Below are positions 25,294 through 33,169 of a stretch of DNA of 64,000 nucleotides, piece after piece. Below the pieces are notes generated by a model. It was not told where the DNA came from. It saw only the letters and a list, made by a program, of their open reading frames with translations, and searched no databases. The stretch spans positions 26,022 to 90,021 of the forward strand of contig NZ_JAUSOE010000036.1 of assembly GCF_030656255.1 (NCBI RefSeq), in the 5' to 3' direction. The position numbers and the translations under genes are program-made. Within the stretch, counting starts at the first letter, position 1; the number at the start of each line of letters is the position of its first letter. The stretch is from Brevundimonas sp. (GTDB lineage Bacteria > Pseudomonadota > Alphaproteobacteria > Caulobacterales > Caulobacteraceae).

Positions 25294-26414
25294 TGTCGGC
25301 CGTCCTGCGGCGGGTCCGGGCGGCGTCGCTTCTGGCGACCGTCTTGGCCGCCGCCGCCTGTTCCACCGGCCCCATGACGCCCACGGCGCCGACCGCTCCG
25401 GGAACGGGGCCCCGGCCCTATGTTCCATCGCCGGGACCGGCCGCTCCCCTGCCCCCGCCCTCCGATGCTCTCAGTCCCGCCGTCCTGCCGGGTTGGAATG
25501 ACGAGGATCATCTGGCCGCCTTCCACGCCTATCTCGACGGATGTGGCGCGGCGCGCGACGCCGTCGCCCGTGCGGTTTGCGGCCGGGCCAAGACCATGGC
25601 GTCGACGACGACTGTGACGCCGTCGACCGCGCGCGCCTTTTTCGAAGCGAACTTCAGCGCCGTCCCGGCCGATACCCCTGACGGACGGCCGGGCCTGCTG
25701 ACCGCCTATTTCGCCCCGGAATACCCGGCACGCCGGGTTCCGGACGCCGAGTTCGCCGCGCCCGTCCTGCCCAAGCCCGCCGATCCGCGCGGCGCCGGCG
25801 ACCGGGCCATGGTGGAATCCAACGCCCGTCCCGATCAGGCCCTGGCCTGGATGCGGGCCGAGGACTTGTTCTTTTTGCAGATCCAGGGCTCGGGCTATCT
25901 GACCTTTGAGGACGGATCGCGCGCGCGCGCCGCCTACGCCGCCGACAACGGCCGGCCTTTCGTCGGCATCGCCCGTCCCATGGCGCGCCAGGGCCTGCTG
26001 CCGGAAAACGGCACGTCGGGCGACGCGATCCGAGCCTGGCTGGCCGACCATCGGGGATATGAAGCCCAGACGGTCATGGCGTTGAACCCGCGCTACATCT
26101 TCTTCCGGCTAGACCCGGATGACGACGGACATCCGGCCGGGGCGGCGGGCGTGCCCTTGACCGAGCGTCGGGCCGTCGCCGTCGATCCGTCCCAGTGGCG
26201 CTATGGCGAGCTGGTCTGGCTGGACGCGGACGGCGGAAACCTGCGCGGCGCCACGGCCTCGTATCGAGGTCTGGCCATGGCGCTGGACACCGGCTCGGCC
26301 ATCCGCGGCCCGGTCCGCGCCGACCTCTATATGGGCCGGGGCGACGCCGCCGGGGCCGAGGCCGGCACGGTGCGTCACCCCCTGCGCATGTGGCGCCTGA
26401 CGCCCAAGGGTTAG
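25293..26414 (+). CDS. mltA: Membrane-bound lytic murein transglycosylase A
   Basis: A 373-residue lipoprotein (lipobox LAAAAC at about residue 24), then a proline-rich linker, an MltA barrel domain (GLLTAYFAPEYPARR, FFLQIQGSGYLTFEDG) and a 3D domain ending in GLAMALDTGSAIRGPVRADLYMGRG, where the Asp of LDTG is the expected catalytic acid. It cleaves peptidoglycan glycan strands to 1,6-anhydro products at the outer membrane. timA-mltA overlap as TGATG, a common alphaproteobacterial pair. Confidence 0.93.
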   Translation: MSAVLRRVRAASLLATVLAAAACSTGPMTPTAPTAPGTGPRPYVPSPGPAAPLPPPSDALSPAVLPGWNDEDHLAAFHAYLDGCGAARDAVARAVCGRAKTMASTTTVTPSTARAFFEANFSAVPADTPDGRPGLLTAYFAPEYPARRVPDAEFAAPVLPKPADPRGAGDRAMVESNARPDQALAWMRAEDLFFLQIQGSGYLTFEDGSRARAAYAADNGRPFVGIARPMARQGLLPENGTSGDAIRAWLADHRGYEAQTVMALNPRYIFFRLDPDDDGHPAGAAGVPLTERRAVAVDPSQWRYGELVWLDADGGNLRGATASYRGLAMALDTGSAIRGPVRADLYMGRGDAAGAEAGTVRHPLRMWRLTPKG

Positions 26415-26836
26415 GCGACGGTCAGGGTCACCGCGATATTGCCGCGCGTGGCGTGGGAGTAAGGGCATACCGTGTCCGCCTCGGCCACCAGGGCCTCCGC
26501 TTCGGCGCGATCAACGCCCGGCAGGGTGACCACCAGCGCGACCTCCAGACCGAACCCCTTGTCGCTGCGCGGGCCGATTCCGACCGTGGCGCTGACCGTC
26601 GCGTCGGCCGGAACCTTCGCAAAGCCTTCTTGGGTCCCGACGAACTTCATCGCGCTCAGGAAACAGGCGGCATAGCCCGCGGCGAACAGTTGCTCGGGAT
26701 TATTGCCGACGCCGGCGCCGCCCAGCGCCTTGGGCGTGCCGAGCGCCAGATCCAGCGCCCCATCTGTGGTGGCGACCCGGCCGTCGCGGCCGCCCGTGGC
26801 GGCGGCGGTGGCGCGATAGAGGACATTGATAGACAT
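26411..26836 (-). CDS. ohr: Organic hydroperoxide resistance protein Ohr
   Basis: A 141-residue OsmC-fold peroxidase. The two redox cysteines are in AAGYAACFLSAMKFV (near residue 59) and ADTVCPYSHATRGNI (near 122), and the glycine-rich GGAGVGNNPEQLFA is the family turn. It reduces organic and fatty-acid hydroperoxides using lipoylated partners. The gene is divergent from a MarR regulator, OhrR, with a shared operator region. Its last bases overlap the convergent mltA 3' end. Confidence 0.94.
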   Translation of the reverse strand: MSINVLYRATAAATGGRDGRVATTDGALDLALGTPKALGGAGVGNNPEQLFAAGYAACFLSAMKFVGTQEGFAKVPADATVSATVGIGPRSDKGFGLEVALVVTLPGVDRAEAEALVAEADTVCPYSHATRGNIAVTLTVA

Positions 26837-26858
26837 GGCGAGCTCCTGATGAAATAGA

Positions 26859-26870
26859 TCGTGTACGATA
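26859..26870. promoter_or_regulatory. OhrR operator candidate 1 (ohr side)
   Basis: ATCGTGTACGAT is a near-perfect palindrome. It is continued by ATAATCGC on its right, and the whole block reappears inverted at operator candidate 2. A TATAAT (26870-26875, plus strand) overlaps it, so OhrR binding would block RNA polymerase. Confidence 0.6.
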
Positions 26871-26925
26871 TAATCGCGCGGTCCTTCTAGCTCCAGAGGC
26901 CTTCGGACGTCAAGCTTGCGATTAT

Positions 26926-26937
26926 ATCGTGTGCGAT
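26926..26937. promoter_or_regulatory. OhrR operator candidate 2 (ohrR side)
   Basis: ATCGTGTGCGAT, one base from the first site. It is flanked by GCGATTAT, the inverted form of the ATAATCGC beside site 1. A minus-strand TATAAT overlaps it at 26926-26921. Confidence 0.6.
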
Positions 26938-26949
26938 TATTATAGGTCT

Positions 26950-27420
26950 ATGCCCGACGCCCCTCCCCAATCCGACCTGTCCGGCGCCGCCCCGCTGGAT
27001 GTCGACGACATGCTGTGTTTCGCCGCCTATTCGGCCAGCCTGGCCTTCAATCGCTACTACAAGCCCATGCTGGACCGGATGGGGCTGACCTATCCCCAGC
27101 TCCTGGCCATGAGCGTTTTGTGGCGGGAGGACGGCCAGACGGTGGGCCGCCTGGGCGAGCGGCTGTTTCTGGAGTCCAACACGGTCACGCCCCTGATCAA
27201 GCGGCTGGAGGCCGCCGGTCTGGTTACTCGGACGCGGGATCCGGCCGACGAGCGCGTCGTGCGGGTCAGTCTGACCGACGCCGGTCGCGTCCTGGCGCAG
27301 GAGGCGGCCTGTATCCCCGACGCTTTCCATAAGGCGACCGGCCTGGCGCCGGAGGCCATGGTGCAATTGCGCGATGGTCTGATCGACCTGCGCAATCAGC
27401 TCCGGTCGGCCTCGGCCTAG
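26950..27420 (+). CDS. ohrR: MarR-family regulator OhrR
   Basis: A 156-residue winged-helix regulator. The peroxide-sensing Cys lies in DMLCFAAYSASLAFNRYYKPML near the N-terminus, as in OhrR of other bacteria; the DNA-binding part contains VGRLGERLFLESNTVTPLIKRLEAAGLVTRTRDPADERVVRVSLT. Oxidation of the Cys by organic peroxide releases DNA and induces ohr. The ATG at 26950 was chosen; a GTG at 26929 lies inside operator 2. A second Cys (AACIPDA) is present near residue 116. Confidence 0.92.
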   Translation: MPDAPPQSDLSGAAPLDVDDMLCFAAYSASLAFNRYYKPMLDRMGLTYPQLLAMSVLWREDGQTVGRLGERLFLESNTVTPLIKRLEAAGLVTRTRDPADERVVRVSLTDAGRVLAQEAACIPDAFHKATGLAPEAMVQLRDGLIDLRNQLRSASA

Positions 27421-27429
27421 GGCTTCGTG

Positions 27430-27897
27430 CTAGGCTAGGTCTTCGATCTCGGCCTCGGTCAGTTCGCCGGGGACGATGGTGACCGGCAGTTTGCGCCCGC
27501 CCAGCTGGGCGCCCTGTTTGATGATGGCGGAGACCAGCGGTCCGGGCCCTCGCGATCCGGTTCCGGCGGCCAGAACCAGGATCTTGATGTCCGGATCGTC
27601 GCTGACCGCCTTCTTGATCGCGCCTTGGGCCTCGCCCTTCTCGATCAGGAAGATCGGCGGGGCGCCGGACCGCTCCAGCGCCTCCTCCCCCAGCCGGTTC
27701 AGCAGGGCCTCGGCCTCTTCGCGCTGCTGTCGTTCGATCTCTTCGCGCACGCCCGACCAGTGGGCGTCGCTGTTGGACGGCAGGACCCGCAGCATGACCA
27801 CCCGCCCCCCGGTTGAGCGGGCGCGGCGGCAGGCGAAGCGCAGCGCCGCCTCGAACTCGGGACTGTCGTCCACGACGACCAGGAATTTTCTCGGCAT
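27430..27897 (-). CDS. Universal stress protein (UspA family)
   Basis: A 155-residue single-domain protein with FLVVVDDSPEFEAALRFACRRA at the start, GGRVVMLRVLP in the second strand, and ILVLAAGTGSRGPGPLVSAIIK as the ATP-binding-like glycine-rich loop. The loop (G-2x-G-9x-G(S/T) in canonical USPs) is altered, so nucleotide binding is not assured. It is carried between ohrR and the large glutamate dehydrogenase gene. Its precise function is unknown. Confidence 0.85.
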   Translation of the reverse strand: MPRKFLVVVDDSPEFEAALRFACRRARSTGGRVVMLRVLPSNSDAHWSGVREEIERQQREEAEALLNRLGEEALERSGAPPIFLIEKGEAQGAIKKAVSDDPDIKILVLAAGTGSRGPGPLVSAIIKQGAQLGGRKLPVTIVPGELTEAEIEDLA

Positions 27898-27951
27898 GCC
27901 GGCCTCCCCGCTCTTCTTATCGACCGAAGAGGCCGCGAGACGAGACCCCCG

Positions 27952-30900
27952 TCAAGCCTGCACCGCTGCGGACGCCAGGTCGCGGATCGCTGCATTGGCG
28001 ATGGTCAGCTTGGCGAAGGTCCAGCCCGATCCCGACTGTTCGATCTCGTCCACCGAGGCGCGGACGCCTTCGACCACGGCCAGTTTCGAACCGATCCAGG
28101 CGTCCACGGCGGCCTCGGCCGCATCCTCGCTGACCCCGACGGCGGCGTCCGACGCTCGGGCCACGGCGCGGGTCAGGGTCGCCTGCTCGTTCATCAGGTC
28201 TTCGATCATGCGACGCACGGCCAGACGGTCGAAATGATCGACCGACGGGATCGACCCGGCGGCTGCGCGCAAACGGTCGAAGTCGAAGGCGGCGCCCACC
28301 TGGTGATACAGCCGCGCCATGGCCGCGACCGGCCAGCCGCTTTCCTGGGCCAGGTCGCCGATATCGGCGGCGGCCACCAGGGGCCGCATGATGGCGATGC
28401 GGCGGGTCAGGTCCTGCGGCGCGCCATGATGCGCGAAGATGGCGACTCGGTCATCCAGACGGTTCTGTTCGAAGCGCGACAGAACCGGCGCGCCCTCGGC
28501 TTGAAGCGCGTCGGCGGTCGGACGATAGCGGTCGATCAAGGCCTGGACCGACGCCCCGGCCTTGGCGCGACGGGCCAGCCAGAAGGTCTGGCGACGCAGC
28601 ACCACGGCGATCTCGCGATAGAGGGCGGTCTGGGCCTCGGCCGAGATCTTGAGGTCCAGCGCCGAGACCGCGTCCCAGGCCTCGTCCAGTCGGAACACGC
28701 GCCTGGCGGCCTCGAAGGCGATGATCAGAGCTGTGGTGTCGCACTCGGCCGAGCCGCGCAGCCGGTCCGGGAAGGTCGGGCCGCACATGTTGACGACCTC
28801 GTTGGCTATGACGGTGGCGATGATCTCGCGCCGCAGCCGGTGGCTCTTCATCTCCGGCTCGAACCGGGCCAGGGCCTCGGGGAAGTAGCGGACCAGGATC
28901 TGTTCGAAGAAGGGATCCTCCGGCGCCTGGGACGCGACGATCTCTTCCGACAGCTCCAGCTTGGCGTAGGCGGTCAGCACCGCCAGCTCGGGTCGGGCCA
29001 GCGGGATTCCGGCGGCCATCATCTCCTTGACCCGGGCGTCGCCCGGCAGGCCCTCGACCTTGCGGTCCAGTTTGCCGCGCGCCGACAGGGCCAGCATGAA
29101 CCGCTGCTGGGCGTCCAGGGCCCCAGACCCTTCCGCCTGTTGCAGGGTCAGGGCCAGGGTCTGGTCATAGTTGTGCGCCAGCACCTTCAGTCCGACTTCA
29201 TCGGTCATGGACGCCAGCAGCGGGGTCCGCTCTTCGACCGGCAGGACGCCGTTGGTCACGGCCGACCCGACCAGGATCTTGATATTGACCTCGTGGTCCG
29301 AGGTGTCGACCCCGGCGGAGTTGTCGATGGCGTCGGTGTTCATCCGCCCGCCGCCCTGGGCGAAGACGATACGCCCGGCCTGGGTGAAGCCCAGATTGGC
29401 CCCTTCCCCCACCACCTTGACCCGCAGCTCGTCGCCGTTGATCCGCAGGGCGTCCGTGCCCTTGTCGCCGACCTGAGCGTCGGTCTCGGCCGCCGATTTC
29501 ACATAGGTGCCGATCCCGCCGAGATACAGCAGGTCCGCCGGCGCCTTCAGTATGGCGCGGATCAGGCTGACGGGATCCAGTTCGTCGTCGGCGATGTCCA
29601 GCGCCGCCTTGATTTCGGGCGTCAGCTGGATCGACTTGGCCGAACGCGAGAAGACGCCGCCGCCTTGGGAAATCAGACCCTTGTCATAGTCCTGCCAGGA
29701 CGAGCGCGGCAGGTCGAACAGCCGTTTGCGCTCGATCCAGCTGGCGGCGGGGTCGGGCGTGGGGTCGATGAAGATGTCGCGGTGGTCGAAGGCGGCGATC
29801 AGCTTGGTGGCCTTGGATAGAAGCGCGCCATTGCCGAAGACGTCGCCCGACATGTCGCCGACGCCGACCATGGTGAAGGGCTCGGTCTGGATGTCCCAGA
29901 CCTTGTCGCGGGGACCGATCTCGCGGAAGTGGCGCTTGACCGCCTCCCAGGCGCCGCGCGCGGTGATGCCCATGGCCTTGTGGTCGTAGCCGATCGATCC
30001 GCCGCTGGCGAAGGCGTCGCCCAGCCAGAAACCGTAGGCGGCCGAAACCCCGTTGGCGATGTCCGAGAAGGTCGCCGTGCCCTTGTCGGCGGCGACGACC
30101 AGATAGGGGTCGTCCTGCTCCCAGGCGACGACATGGGCCGGACGCGTCACAGACCCGTCGGCGGCGATATTGTCGGTGATGTCCAGCAGGCCCGACAGGA
30201 AGGTGCGATAGGCGCGGATGGCCTCGCCCTGAATGGCCTCGCGGTCGGTCGTCCGGGGCAGTTGTTTGGGATAGAAGCCGCCCTTCGAGCCCACAGGCAC
30301 GATGACAGCGTTCTTGACCTGCTGCGCCTTGACCAGGCCCAGCACCTCGGTGCGGAAGTCGTCGCGACGGTCGGACCAGCGCAGCCCGCCCCGCGCCACC
30401 GGCCCGAAGCGCAGGTGAACGCCTTCGACGTGCGGCGCCCAGACGAAAATCTCGCGATAGGGTTTGGGCAGCGGCAAATCTTCAAGCTCGCGCGAGGCGA
30501 TCTTGATCGAGATGTACGGCTTGGACAGGCCGTCGGCGTCCAGCTGGAAATAGTTGGTGCGTTTGATCGCCCCGATCAGCGCGGCCATCCGGCGCAGGGC
30601 CTTGTCGTGGTCCAGGCTCTTCACGTCCTGCAGCAGGGCCGTGATCTTGGCGTTCAGTTCGGCCACCGCGCCCTCACGCGCCTCGACCGCGCCGTCCGCC
30701 GGGTCGAACCGGACCTTGAACAGGGACAGTAGGGCGCGCGACAGGTCGGGATATTCGCGCAGGGCCTCCTCCTGCACCGCCTGGGACGGATCAAGGCCCG
30801 TCTGTTGGCGATAGCGGGCCAGGGTGCGGATCAGGGCGGCCTCGCGCCATTCCATGCCCAGTTCGACGACCAGACGGTTGAAACCGTCGCTCTCGGTGCG

Positions 30901-32823
30901 GCCGTTCCACACGGCGGCGAAGGCGCGCTCGAACGGCTCCTTCACATCCGCGAAGACCAGGGCCTCGCCACGCGGGTCTTCCATCAGGAACTCGTGGACG
31001 TGAATCTCTTCCTCGCCCAGCGGCCGGATCGGATAGCCGTATTCCTCCAAGGTCTTCAGACCCATGTCGGCCATGATCGGCAGGACGTCCGACAGGGGCA
31101 CCGATGGGCCGCGGCGATAGAGTTTGAAACGGAACTGCAGACGGCTGTCGTCGGCGTTGCGGAAGGCGCGGACCGCCACCGATTCTCCGGCTCCGACCTG
31201 TCCCGTCGCATTCAGCCGGTTCATCTCGCTCAGATCGACGGCGGCCTCGTCAGCGTCGTAGCGGTCACGGTAGGCGGCGCCGAAGGCGCGAGCCCAGCGC
31301 GTGCTCAGCGGCCCGACCTCGACATCCGCCACGTCGGCGCGGCGCAAGGCGGCTTCGAACCGTTCGACCCAGCCGCGCCCGGCTTCGGCCACGTCATGCT
31401 CAAGCTGGGCGGCGTCCGGGACCGGATGGTCGCCCGGCGTCACGCCGATGATGAAGTGAACCCGCACGAGGGGGGCGTCCGACAGCTGCGGATACCAAGC
31501 CGAGATCCGGCCGCCCCAGGCGCGGGCGACGATCTGGCCGATCCGCTCGCGCACCGAGGAATCGAATTTTTCACGCGGAATGAAGCACAGAACCGAGACG
31601 AACCGGTCGAACGGATCCTGGCGGGTGAACAGGCGGATGCGCGGCCGGTCGTAGAGGTGGAGGATGCCCAGGGCGATGGAAAGAAGCTCGTCCTCACCGA
31701 TCTGGAACAGTTCGTCGCGCGGATAATTTTCGAGAATATTGCGCAGCCGCTTCTCGTTGTGGCTGCCGGGCGCCTTGTCGGCACGGTTCAGGACATTGGC
31801 CACCTTGCGGCGGATCAGGGGGGTCTCCGTCGCCAACTGGTCATAGGCGTCCGAGGTGAACAGGCCGACGAACCGCGTCTCGCCCGTCGCCTTGCCGTCC
31901 GGCCCGTAACGCTTGACCCCGACGTAATCCATGTAGGCGCGGCGATGAACGCGGGACCGGGCGTTGGCCTTGGCGACGGTGACCGGTTCGCTCAGGTCGA
32001 GCTGCCGGCGCATCTGACGGGTCAGGACAGCCGGTTCGGACGCACGACGCAGAACGGTGCGGTCCGGATCGGCCAGGATGCCCAGACCGGCGCTCGACTG
32101 GCTCAGCGGGGCCTCGGCCTCGTAGTCGCCGTCGGCGTTCAGGGGATAATTATAGTCGCGTGCGCCCAGGAAGACGAAATGATCGCTCTTCAGCCATTTC
32201 AGGAAGGCGATGTTTTCGGCCAGAACCGCCGGATCGACGGTCGGCGGCGTCGCCTCCAGCCTTTGCATGGCCTGACGCATCAGGCCGGTCATGGCCTCAT
32301 GGTCGGCGACGGCGGCGTGGACGTCGGTCAAGCACTCGGCCAGGCCCTCGCCCAGGGCGTCACGGCGCTCCTGCGGGGCGCCGTCGATCACCAGCATGAT
32401 CACCGACAGACGTCGATCGTCCAGCTCGACCACCGGATGGAACAGGGCCCGCACCGAGACCCCGGCCTCGGCCAGGGCGCCCATGACGCTGTCGACCAGG
32501 AAGGGCGCGTCCGTCTGGACGATGCGGACCAGGTCATAGTCCAGCGCCTGACCGTCGGCGCCGGCCAAGGGGCCGACAGTGATCAGGGGGGCGGAACCGG
32601 CCGGATAGTCCTTGGCCGCCCGCCACGAGGCGGCCAAGAGCGCGGCCAGATCCTCGCCGTCCAGCTCGGGCGTTTCGTCGGCGGCGTAATCCTCGTGCGC
32701 CTGAGCCAGGAAGGACTGCTCCGGCTTGCCGGGGCTGGTGCCGAGAATCCGCGCGAATGAGGTTTCCAGGGCGGCCGAAGAGATTGGCTGAACCGGGACG
32801 GGGCGCGGATCGAGGGCGGTCAT
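27952..32823 (-). CDS. gdhZ: Large NAD-specific glutamate dehydrogenase
   Basis: A 1623-residue enzyme of the 180-kDa GDH class, which deaminates glutamate to 2-oxoglutarate. A long N-terminal regulatory part (ACT-like repeats; FARILGTSPGKPEQSFLAQAHEDY) precedes the catalytic core: GVHLRFGPVARGGLRWSDRRDDFRTEVLGLVKAQQVKNAVIVPVGSKGGF with the key Lys residues, then SIGYDHKAMGITARGAWEAVKRHF and VGVGDMSGDVFGNGALLS. The C-terminal 450 residues are helical. In Caulobacter this protein (GdhZ) also influences FtsZ dynamics. A single intact frame with no sign of decay. Confidence 0.95.
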   Translation of the reverse strand: MTALDPRPVPVQPISSAALETSFARILGTSPGKPEQSFLAQAHEDYAADETPELDGEDLAALLAASWRAAKDYPAGSAPLITVGPLAGADGQALDYDLVRIVQTDAPFLVDSVMGALAEAGVSVRALFHPVVELDDRRLSVIMLVIDGAPQERRDALGEGLAECLTDVHAAVADHEAMTGLMRQAMQRLEATPPTVDPAVLAENIAFLKWLKSDHFVFLGARDYNYPLNADGDYEAEAPLSQSSAGLGILADPDRTVLRRASEPAVLTRQMRRQLDLSEPVTVAKANARSRVHRRAYMDYVGVKRYGPDGKATGETRFVGLFTSDAYDQLATETPLIRRKVANVLNRADKAPGSHNEKRLRNILENYPRDELFQIGEDELLSIALGILHLYDRPRIRLFTRQDPFDRFVSVLCFIPREKFDSSVRERIGQIVARAWGGRISAWYPQLSDAPLVRVHFIIGVTPGDHPVPDAAQLEHDVAEAGRGWVERFEAALRRADVADVEVGPLSTRWARAFGAAYRDRYDADEAAVDLSEMNRLNATGQVGAGESVAVRAFRNADDSRLQFRFKLYRRGPSVPLSDVLPIMADMGLKTLEEYGYPIRPLGEEEIHVHEFLMEDPRGEALVFADVKEPFERAFAAVWNGRTESDGFNRLVVELGMEWREAALIRTLARYRQQTGLDPSQAVQEEALREYPDLSRALLSLFKVRFDPADGAVEAREGAVAELNAKITALLQDVKSLDHDKALRRMAALIGAIKRTNYFQLDADGLSKPYISIKIASRELEDLPLPKPYREIFVWAPHVEGVHLRFGPVARGGLRWSDRRDDFRTEVLGLVKAQQVKNAVIVPVGSKGGFYPKQLPRTTDREAIQGEAIRAYRTFLSGLLDITDNIAADGSVTRPAHVVAWEQDDPYLVVAADKGTATFSDIANGVSAAYGFWLGDAFASGGSIGYDHKAMGITARGAWEAVKRHFREIGPRDKVWDIQTEPFTMVGVGDMSGDVFGNGALLSKATKLIAAFDHRDIFIDPTPDPAASWIERKRLFDLPRSSWQDYDKGLISQGGGVFSRSAKSIQLTPEIKAALDIADDELDPVSLIRAILKAPADLLYLGGIGTYVKSAAETDAQVGDKGTDALRINGDELRVKVVGEGANLGFTQAGRIVFAQGGGRMNTDAIDNSAGVDTSDHEVNIKILVGSAVTNGVLPVEERTPLLASMTDEVGLKVLAHNYDQTLALTLQQAEGSGALDAQQRFMLALSARGKLDRKVEGLPGDARVKEMMAAGIPLARPELAVLTAYAKLELSEEIVASQAPEDPFFEQILVRYFPEALARFEPEMKSHRLRREIIATVIANEVVNMCGPTFPDRLRGSAECDTTALIIAFEAARRVFRLDEAWDAVSALDLKISAEAQTALYREIAVVLRRQTFWLARRAKAGASVQALIDRYRPTADALQAEGAPVLSRFEQNRLDDRVAIFAHHGAPQDLTRRIAIMRPLVAAADIGDLAQESGWPVAAMARLYHQVGAAFDFDRLRAAAGSIPSVDHFDRLAVRRMIEDLMNEQATLTRAVARASDAAVGVSEDAAEAAVDAWIGSKLAVVEGVRASVDEIEQSGSGWTFAKLTIANAAIRDLASAAVQA

Positions 32824-32977
32824 GGACTACAGTCTCGGGCGACGCGGCCTTGGCCGCAAGGGCATGGCGCGACGAGGCGCCACAGCGTTGACTAGGCCAG
32901 GTCCGGTCGCGCGGGAAGCCCCTGACGATCGAAGATTCTCATGAACAGTGTTCAGGTTGGAAGACTTGTGCGGCGCC

Positions 32978-33095
32978 ACAAACGAGAAGGCCGCCGAGCG
33001 GGGGAACTCGGCGGCCTGCGCGAACGACGCTCGGGGAGGGGAATGTGCGTCGGTCGCTTCGCTGCGGTTCGGAGGGGGATGTCCCGCAGCGTTGA
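32978..33095 (-). ncRNA. Candidate small RNA with three C-rich-loop hairpins
   Basis: Predicted RNA of about 115 nt on the minus strand. Stem-loop 1: CGCTGCGG (33091-33084) / CCGCAGCG (33067-33060) with loop GACATCCCCCTCCGAA. Stem-loop 2: CGACGC (33052-33047) / GCGTCG (33030-33025) with loop ACATTCCCCTCCCCGA; a further GCGA/TCGC pairing can extend it. Stem-loop 3: GGCCGCCGAG (33016-33007) / CTCGGCGGCC (32998-32989) with loop TTCCCCCG, then the U-rich tail TTCTCGTTTGT, an intrinsic terminator. Loops 1 and 2 share ACATyCCCCyTCC, complementary to Shine-Dalgarno purines. A sigma-32-like promoter stands at the right distance. The layout recalls the CcsR (cuckoo) RNAs of Rhodobacter; identity with a named RNA is not known to me. 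Confidence 0.65.
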
Positions 33096-33100
33096 AGATC

Positions 33101-33128
33101 AGATGGGAAGCCTTGTTTGAGGTTCAAG
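33101..33128 (-). promoter_or_regulatory. Sigma-32 (RpoH)-type promoter of the small-RNA candidate
   Basis: On the minus strand CTTGAA (33128-33123), 14 bases, then TCCCATCT (33108-33101). The heat-shock consensus is CTTGAA and CCCCATNT, so only one base deviates in the -10 part. It predicts a start near 33094, two or three bases before the first stem-loop, and lies 41 bases after the stop codon of the upstream gene. Confidence 0.6.
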
Positions 33129-33169
33129 AGACCCAAACACAGCTTTCGATGTGGCGCGGCGCCGCAGGT

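Larger units (their letters stand above)
32824..33169. other. Intergenic region between AI-2E gene and gdhZ, holding a small-RNA candidate
   Basis: A gap of 346 bases. Its right part (32978-33128) contains a promoter and a three-hairpin RNA candidate on the minus strand, listed separately. The left part, 32824-32977, must hold the gdhZ promoter and leader; I see no clear consensus there. Short open frames over the region have no support. Confidence 0.6.

Noticed and set aside
28234..32760. Two long plus-strand frames (528 and 651 residues) over gdhZ
   Set aside because: Antisense shadows of the glutamate dehydrogenase, which carries the substrate-binding motifs on the minus strand.
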